Source: Hyalella azteca (lineage: Eukaryota > Arthropoda > Malacostraca > Amphipoda > Hyalellidae). From it: 64,000 bases of DNA. Below the pieces are notes generated by a model. The model made no database searches and was not told where the DNA came from. It worked only from the letters and a program-made list of their open reading frames with translations. Below, piece by piece: positions 55,801-64,000 of this stretch (within the stretch, counting starts at the first letter, position 1; each line of letters starts with the position of its first letter). The position numbers were made by a program, and so were the translations under genes. The stretch covers positions 48,456-112,455 of the forward strand of contig NW_025937457.1 in the NCBI RefSeq assembly GCF_000764305.2, written 5' to 3'.

Positions 55801-57217
55801 GCCTGAAGAATCGAACTGGTAGCGTTAGCCATCGAACCTCTAGGCCGCTTTAGTCGTCGTTTTCAGCTTATGCTCCCTAATGTAAATATGTTAGGTATAA
55901 TCAGTTAACTGCATGATAATTTTTTTCATTTTCATACAATATGAAGCTATGTAAATGATTTTGGCCAAATTTATAAGTATTTATTTATAACGCCACATTC
56001 AAATTCATTGCAGGACTAGATTATAAGTAATTGTAATAGGATTCATGAAATTTCATTCAAGTTTTGATTCACCACCGATATTACTTCGCTTATGTTACTT
56101 ACGACATTACGATATTATACTTCGCCCGAGCATCTCAAAGTAGTGTCTTAAAATACGCTGATGTGATCGTGGCTCGCAGACAACACCTTAACGTAGATGC
56201 ATAATTAAATTAACTTTAAGGCGCGAAACAAGAGGTTCACAGATATCTTAACAAAGGTTAAATGTATCACAACTGTCAGTGGAAATATATGTCTTTGAAA
56301 GGTAATGAAAATAGTTGAAGTCTTGTTATTTGTATTGAAATTTGAAATGTCGAGTTTAACGACAAATGAACTGAGATGGATTATTCTTTTACATTTAAAA
56401 TGCAACTCTCCAAAGGATAAGTTCCACCATTGGCAAGACCATTTTCCCTCTTTCTATGCCTAGTTTGAGAGCTTCGAAATTCTCTTCCGTAAGTTGACGT
56501 ATGATGATTTACGTATTTGGCAGGCCGATGAAAAATGCGCAGGATACCAGGCAACGTATTTCAGCTAGATTGATGCGCTTCCTTTTTGGAAGTCTTAAGG
56601 CTTTTTAGTGAAGGCCGAGACGCCACGAATCTCAGAGCAAGAAACTTTTCAGTGGAGCTCATTTTTAATATGGGTTTGAGGTGCAGTAATGCACCGGTAA
56701 AGTGATTGACTACGATATGAAATTGCAGGTAAGATAAAAGGAAAAGATCACCTTTTATGATCCTTGTATTTTTAATGGAGTCGATTCAACAAGAGAAACT
56801 GATTTGACATTTTAATAAATATCGTCACAGTCTGAGTAAGAAAATAAATTTGACCTGATAGATCGGTGTGAATATTTGGTTTTCATCGTTCGTTTTTATT
56901 CAATTTATTCTAAACAATGATTTTCAAACAGAATATCATATTATAAAATGGTGTGTAATTGCAATATCAATATTTATTGATAATTAGACGTAGTTTTGCG
57001 ATTTCAGAGCTCGCTCGAATGTTATGAATTAATGCCAAAGATTTTCTTACAAGGCGATCAGCGAAGAAGCAAACTTAAAACAATTACATTATATTGGTAC
57101 GAAAACTGAATCTGATTTTTATGAACAAGAGACGTTTCTATTAGTCAAGGGTTTTGCAGGCATGTTCTAGTTACTAATTCTTAAGTTTTTTTTAATATAT
57201 TGATGAAACCCGCAAGC
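55801..57217. other. Intergenic, nothing recognised
   Basis: Apart from the flank duplication noted for the 67-bp array, nothing is seen. Confidence 0.45.
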
Positions 57218-57440
57218 AATCTCTATGTACCATCAAAAAAATTATCCCTAGTTGTTGATGATACTGAAGCGAAAAGCACCCCTTGCCTTGCTAGTTTATG
57301 GAATAGCACTTAATTTTTTTATGTATTGGGATTATTGGAATACAATCACAATGTACCACCAAGAAGTGGTCCGCAATTGTTTAGGATACTTGAACAAACA
57401 CCCGGTTTGGCTATTTTATGGAATAGTCTATGACTTTTTC
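57218..57440. repeat. Diverged about 125-bp tandem duplication
   Basis: atgtaccatcaaaaaaatta...tttatggaatagcactta is repeated in diverged form as atgtaccaccaagaagtggt...tttatggaatagtctatg. The 65-codon frame across it is probably incidental. Confidence 0.65.
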
Positions 57441-57794
57441 AAAATATAGTGGAATTATCGGCAATAAATGCTTGCGCCAGTAGCGCACCATAGCACTGGT
57501 GCGTCGATCGTGCCATCATCACTTCACGAGTGACACGTCGTGCATCACAATCGACGGCCCTGGTAAATGATGTGGTGTTGATGCGAAGCTCTGACTTCAC
57601 GCACAACTGATGGATGTGCTTATTATATATAATTGATGGATTAAACTGCACCATAAACAGTGGCTTGACTAAATGTAATCAAATTCCTGATTAACCGCAC
57701 ACGATAACAGATATATTAGTGAGATATAAATACATAAATATTTACAATTTGTTGCTTTTCACCAGAGATGACAATAGAAACGCAAATATGTATA

Positions 57795-58205
57795 CAATGT
57801 CTGAGCAGTTTTAAATTCGTACAATTGAGTGCTGACATCTCTAAAATGCTACAATATTTGAGCTCGAGGTAAAGATGCTGCGGTTAACTTGCTGCGCGCT
57901 CTGCCCGGTTGACTAGGTGCGCGCTCTGCCCGGTTGATGCTCAGTTTTATATTTGTATAATTGAGTACTGATATCTCTAAAACGCTACAAAATTTGAGCT
58001 CGAGGTAAAAATGCTGCGCGCTCTGCCCGGTTGACTTTACAGCGCGCTCTGCCCGGTTCACTTACAGCGCGCTCTGCCCGGTTGACTTACAGCGCGCCCT
58101 GCCCGGTTGACTTGGTGCGCGCTCTGCCCGGTTGACCTACAGCGCGCTCTGCCCGGTTGACTTGCAGCGCACTCTGCCCGGTTGACTTCCCGGTTGACTT
58201 GCTGC
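57795..58205. repeat. 24-25-bp minisatellite with a duplicated leader
   Basis: Units of gcgcgctctgcccggttgac plus ttaca fill 57885-57937 and 58014-58205. The leader ttgagtgctgacatctctaa...gagctcgaggtaa at about 57824 recurs at about 57959, each time next to a piece of the array. Confidence 0.88.
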
Positions 58206-60433
58206 CGCGTGCCGCGCGAAGCATGCCTGAGAATGCGAGCCTCGTTTATACGCCTATGCATAAATTCCAGCAATGAATCAAGTGTTGCGTCTATGGCCGA
58301 GATAACAACGTCGCGTGCAGGATCTGTGGCTGCTGCAGAGAATGTTGAGGCTTTGGGTTTATAGGGACGAAGTAATGGAGTTGGTGGCCACAGGTTTGTT
58401 TGGGTCTGTAGATTACAGTGATGAACATGTAGGGTGGATTTGCATCCTTTTCATGCTTATGGTTTGTATATCATGTGTAATTTATCTTCAAACTTTCCAA
58501 CCAAGCGTCATCATCTAGATCACAGAAGTATTGGGACAATTCCATAAATTGTAATATTAATATTACAAGTTATATTAATACAAGTAAAATTAGCGGAATA
58601 AATCATATTCAATCTACTATTTTTTACTATTTAATAAAATTTTTCACTTATTTTTTCATGAAATTATATTCATTCATGTCGATCATTAGATTGATGTTTT
58701 ACAAATAAATCCTACGGATTCTGATCACTTATACCAGTTCGAAACGCACAGTTCTTACCAGATTTTTTTATTACATTTTTAAAGGGGCTTCAGACGCAAT
58801 CCACATGAAACTGAAAAATACTGCAGACCAAGAATCGAAAATTTCACCGTACAAGATTCACGTATGATCTCTTGCAAAATCTCTCGCTTCTCTGGGTATT
58901 GCAATCCAACACAGCACCAGCGACAGCAACAACAGCCTAACTTGTCGGTGCTGCGTATCAAGACGTTCATAAAATTCGAGCACCACTCAGCATGAGAAGT
59001 TCTCAGTACATGAAATGTTTTGCCCGCGTCATCAGTGCCGTGATAAGACTACAACTCCTTATTATTATCATCATGCAGTGTTTATTGCAAATTGAAATCA
59101 TTTTGAGGCTTATCACTTTTATTTGCATTATAAATCTTCATTTATAAGTTGAATCGAAAAATCCGTTTTATGCCGGTAATTCCAGTCGTTTGAAACGTCT
59201 GACAACAGTTAATAATTTATACAAAAATTATTTCCTTCAACTATAGAAATGTTCAAGTCATATAATGCATAAATATTTGTGAAAACTAGTCAAACTAGTA
59301 GAATACGAAATAAAGCTCTAGATGTATAGCTTGTCGAATTTGTAAAGAATGCATTAATCCGGTTTATGCTGATTAAAATATGAGTACTAATGATTGTTGT
59401 TTATAAAGTTTCCGTCAATAGCTGACGATCCACCGCGGATTTCTTCCAAGTCGCCGTTTATCTAATCCATCCTTCGATGCATCAAATAAGGACCCCGGCG
59501 TTCCAAGTCCAATAATGGGACTTCTCCGTGAAGGGCAAAGTAAGCTTAAGCACAGAATTTTTCCGTTTGCAGAGCATAGAAACATGACTCGCATTAATCC
59601 ATGCGTCATGACTCATGACAGATCTTATAAAACTCTCTTCTGTACTCTCAAGAACACAAGTATTTCTAAGATGATGGCAAAGGGTTGATCATAAAAACAT
59701 ATTTTTCGCTAAAGTTAAATTAGCTACCAGGTCCCTGAAGGTCATATACATATCTTTTTTAGGATGCGCAAAAATTGTATTAATTTCAATTGTATATTTT
59801 TTTCGCAATTATAATAAATTAAAACAATAACCAATAAAATGTTTGAGTTGAGCTATTGGAAATCTGTGCTGTAATTGGCGGCCTTGATAAGTCAAGATTT
59901 CCTCTCTTGCGATGAGCTAAGTTCGCCAGTTATGCCTGAGAGTTCAAAGTTCTGCGAACTCGAGCAACCTCAATATTAAACGCTTGGGTGAACATTCCAC
60001 TCCCTGTCCTTCCATTGTTTAGGAATCAGCGTAAAGTGATCTAACAACACAACGCAATATTGAAGGTCCTTGTTTCGTCAGACTCGAGCACGACAAGCTC
60101 TCACGACTCGCTTATTGAGTTCTCTTGAACTTCTTTCCTTTCTTTCCTGAGGAGAGAAACCCAGCTCCGACCTGCGACGATTGAGAACAAACCAATACAG
60201 CTTGGAATTAGATTCGCGGCGAGTGAAGAAAAGGTCATTCAATTGCTTTCAGCTCGCAGCGATTTTAGGAGTAACGAACAGGAACGATACGGCTCCTTAA
60301 TTGAATGTCTCCGAAGAAAACCTTACTTTGCTCTTAACGCAGGTTCTCAGGTGAACTCACCGTAGACGAGATAGCGATTTGTTATTCTTCTTTGAGGCAA
60401 ATTGAAGATTCGGCGTGGCGCTCCCATGTAAAA

Positions 60434-60511
60434 GATCCGCACATTTCAATAGCTTCAATAACTGCATATATGGATCCGCACATTTCAATAGCTTCAATAA
60501 CTGCATATATG
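60434..60511. repeat. 39-bp tandem duplication
   Basis: gatccgcacatttcaatagc plus ttcaataactgcatatatg is repeated exactly at 60434 and 60473. Confidence 0.9.
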
Positions 60512-61980
60512 GAGTTTGAAAACTGAAAAAATAATTATACCTAGAGTGACTCGGAAATGTACGTTCATTATTACAAACAAGGATTTTGCCAGAATCGCTA
60601 ACGTGAAGATTTTTAAAAATTAAAAGTCAAAGTAGCAGCCTCCCTAAAATGAAAACCATTGAAAAGCTTTAAATACTTAACCGATAACCGTTAAAATGCT
60701 GAAACCATTACTCTCTACTCTAAGTAATTGAGAACACTGAAATCCAGATTGATATTTACCGCTAGTAAATGTATTCCTAGACTAAAAATTTTCTCCATCC
60801 AGGGAACAACATACGCGCTCCATCAAAATTTCCCGAGCTGAGTTCAAACGCCTATCTTGTGCGCTTGTTTTTAAGCTTCATAAGGCGCGGTGCAGAGGCG
60901 GTGTTTGCTTGCGAGAAAGCCCTGGCAGCTGCCGCCTGCCGAAACAAATGAAAAGCGGGGAGCGTTTAATCTCGTCTGCTGACATCAAGAGCACGGCCAG
61001 AGTCAGAGACTCGTTTGGGTAATATTAAATTAGCACAAAATTAGAGCCAATTTTAAGTGGCCTAACAGATTGTGAGGTGCTGCACACTACTGGGAATCAG
61101 AGAAGAACAACCGTCCGTCTTCTGTGTGAGTAACATCGTGGAACTCAGATGTTATTGTGCTTTAGTGGACTTTAATGTATGGGAAATAGAATTAACAAAA
61201 AAGCAGGAACATTTAGTAAGATCACTTTCGAATTTAATCGTATATTTCGATCCATCCTGACAGTCCTCTCACACAAATTAAGAGTTTTATGAAAACTCGA
61301 TTTTTGTTTAAAATGAGCTTCTGTGTAAAAAAAAAATCCTAAGGGTTCATTGAAATGTTATCTGTCTTCTTGCTTTAATAGTCCCGTGGAACAACTTGGT
61401 ATATACAAGAAACGCCATAAAATATTAAATACAAGTCGATATCATCTGATAACAGTGGTTAATTTGTTTACAAAATTCTTGTGCCTATGAAAAACAATCA
61501 AAGCCCATCTGAAATTAAAGTCAGTTAAAGTGTTAATAAACCTCAACTAAGATTTATCGTTCATCACAAATTATGCAGCTTTATAGCTCCCGACTGAGAT
61601 TATTATTCTCGCGTATACGTGTATGCTTTTTATAATAGCAATGACTTTAGTGCTCGTGTTTCTGGTTCTGATCAGCAGCTCATACAGCTGTAATCAAACA
61701 GCATAGCTCGTCCTGCTGTGTGCTGTAAGATTTTGCCCTATTATTGAAGAAGACATGACGACATTACCTCAAGGGTTTCTTCTTGAGAGCTTATCATAAC
61801 TCAGCGCAGCTGCTTCTCCGAGCTCCATGTTATTCTTCTCAGACGGACGATGGCGGAGATGAAAAATCCCTGCTATAAAAACAATTCCAATAAGGAATGT
61901 ATCAGATATTTTAATTAATAAAACTGCCTGGTCATTTTATTATAGACTCTTTGGCATTTAGTGATTATTTTATTTTCCAT

Positions 61981-62060
61981 TCGATATCAATGTTTAATGT
62001 CATTCGTTCGATGCCAATGTTTAATGTCATTCGTTCGATGCCAATGTTTAATGTCATTCA
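61981..62060. repeat. 27-bp tandem repeat, 3 copies
   Basis: tcgatgccaatgtttaatgt plus cattcgt occurs three times; the first copy reads tcgatatcaatg. Confidence 0.9.
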
Positions 62061-64000
62061 ACACTCATTGCTCTCTCTGGATTTCAGGCTCATAAGTCCT
62101 CCGAGTTTCGATAAATACTCAGCTATATTTGTGGGCTAAACACGAAGAACTTCTGGCAAAAAGTTTCCATCTGCAAATGTCGCTAATGGAACTCCAGGTC
62201 ATTCTGAATTCTTTGGCTTGTTCCTAACTATACAGGTTCAACACAAAGCCCGAATACCTCAAAGCTATAAGATAAGATAATACGTTTCAATTTCCGTTTC
62301 TCTCGTATCGTTAGCACTTGATTTGAAGCGACGTTCATTTAATGAAAAATTTTGTTAGCGTATGAATAGCCTACCTAAGTAAGACAACGAGCTGGATTCA
62401 ATGGCGTATTCAATTTAAGTCATCTATGGATTCGGTTATCCAGTCCGCATTGCTTGGACGAAGCTTCGATAAATTCCTGAGATATTCGAGACGAGCCAGA
62501 AACACGAGCTGGCGATTTCGATACCACATCGACTCAACGATCGCGAAGCGAAAATTTGTACGTTTTACATTTGCAAGCCCAATACGAGCCAGTCTTGTCT
62601 AACGGAAGGAACGAGAACCTCTTCGAAGCTTTCAGTTCGATGGCATGTGAATGACTGCTTTCTATGTATGAAGGTTTTTTGAAGATGGCGGTTTTGTCTA
62701 GGCTGGAGGTGAACGTCTGGGGAAAAGTCTTAAGTTTAGTCTGAACACTTGCTGCTCGGTAGTCCCTACTTTTGTACACATATCTATAGGATAAAATTGG
62801 TTCAACAAGCCTCATCAGCATTGGTTGGTTCAGCATTAAAATAGATTCATTTGCCTCTTCAGCAGCATAAAATAATGATAATACCCTCGTAAATAGTAGC
62901 GTTCAATCAGTGGAAAATTGCTATTATTCTTAATATTCGGTTAAAACTTAAAAGTACCGTACCAGTCGTATTGGCAGCAGCTCGAAATCGCTCCCTAAAC
63001 CCATTTTTGAGATCTGTGGAGCAGAAAGAAAGGACCGAAGAAGATGGCAGAAAATATTCATGTCGTGAGCTCTTGAACTATGTGACTGGCATGTTGGACA
63101 GCCTCATTTTCTGCTTGTTACACCCGCTGGCTACAGACAAGCAGCAATCTCATGTGTTAACTTGTGAGCTTAACGGCGCGGAAGACATTTGACGCATTCC
63201 GTCCTTGGGACATTCCGAGATATCCTTAACTCGTGCATGACGAACTCATCTTGGCACGCAATCGTCTTCGCCCACTGCGGTATTGACTAAATAAATATCT
63301 CAATATCTAGGATTTTTTAACAAAAAATAACGTTAAATCTAAGAATTTAACTTTCAGATTCGTACAATTTTCATCAGATAACATGAAAAGATGTTATAAA
63401 AACAATGAAGAAGTCTTTTCAAGCTTCATCATGGGCCATTTCATTTCACAAAATTTGAATCAAGCAATTAATTTCTCTTGGCATTATTACTACAATTACG
63501 AGCTCGGCCACTAATCCACAAATCTATCGTAATTTAGGGATTTTACTCCATCTGATGTTATCATTTTCTGCATTGTACACGTGGCGATCAAAATCCAAGA
63601 TCCTGGTATTTTATAACAGTCGCAACGATGAGAAGTTTCCACCAACATGATTGTTTGCTGAAACTTTAAAGTCTTGTTTTCCGTTTCTCTGCTGCTGATG
63701 TATTTATAAGCTGAAAGTATGAAAACAAATTCTGAGCGTGAAAAGGTTAAGACCAAAACACAATTTATCAATGTAATGATTATTTAATGAGGTGGACGAT
63801 AAGAAATTTCAATGAGAGCTTTAGTATTTTCATTGCCGTTGGAATTCAAAACTGGTTTTTTATTTATGAAGTCTTTGCAAGTTTGTATTCGATTGGTTGC
63901 ATTTTTAGCTGCTATGGTTCATATTTGTGCCACTTAAGCCAAAAAGAAAATAGACTTTTCTTTAAATATCCCAGCCTAAATTTTTGTTTTACTGAACGAC

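Larger units (their letters stand above)
58206..64000. other. Intergenic, nothing recognised
   Basis: Apart from small tandem repeats at 60434-60511 and 61981-62060, I see no supported gene. A G/C-richer stretch lies at about 60880-61010 without an obvious reading frame. Confidence 0.45.

Overview
The window is eukaryotic. It has multi-exon genes with GT-AG introns and intron phases that match across every junction proposed here, AATAAA polyadenylation signals, AT-rich non-coding DNA, at least a dozen minisatellites, and 3' ends of a LINE-type retrotransposon. One gene belongs to the Dpr family of two-Ig neuronal surface proteins, which is characteristic of arthropods. The repeat-rich, AT-rich style would fit a crustacean such as an amphipod, but that species-level guess is inference. 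Three copies of the Nextera mate-pair junction adapter are embedded in the sequence, so this is an Illumina mate-pair draft assembly and parts of it are mis-joined.

Layout. 1-7.9 kb: mostly intergenic, with a dispersed repeat, several tandem repeats, one weak candidate membrane exon near 2.8-3.0 kb and the first adapter at 7340. 7996-16061 (+): an eight-exon gene predicted to encode a 921-residue type I membrane protein with a signal peptide, a long N-glycosylated beta-rich ectodomain that looks like stacked beta-helix coils, one transmembrane helix and a 60-residue tail; I do not recognise its family. Its exon 1 boundary is triplicated as a 63-bp tandem repeat, giving three in-frame alternative donors. 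16.5-21.6 kb: nothing recognisable. 21884-34038 (+): a Dpr-like gene whose exons are present but out of order: signal-peptide exon, then Ig1-late, Ig2-early, Ig2-late, a truncated Ig1-early exon, then Ig1-early, Ig1-middle, Ig1-late (exact duplicate), a partial Ig2-late, and finally the C-terminal exon at 33089. Each exon is phase-compatible with its proper partner, so one normal gene can be read out, but the assembled order cannot encode it. The C-terminal exon does not stop after the usual hydrophobic tail; it runs on as about 284 more residues of unrecognised Cys-containing protein.

29.3-34.5 kb is a mosaic of duplicated blocks, minisatellites, two adapters and one N, and its order should not be trusted. 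38.0-39.8 kb is an 860-bp tandem duplication that includes a 32-bp minisatellite. 40.2-41.3 kb (-) holds two diverged related ORFs of unknown function. 47.4-47.8 kb is the 3' end of a LINE. The remainder to 64 kb is non-coding as far as I can see, with minisatellites at 41.4, 49.6, 53.2, 55.4 and 58 kb.

The most interesting items are the unrecognised modular membrane protein with repeat-generated alternative donors, the Dpr gene with a long C-terminal extension whose hydrophobic segment could also act as a signal peptide, and the conserved hairpin ends of the LINE family.
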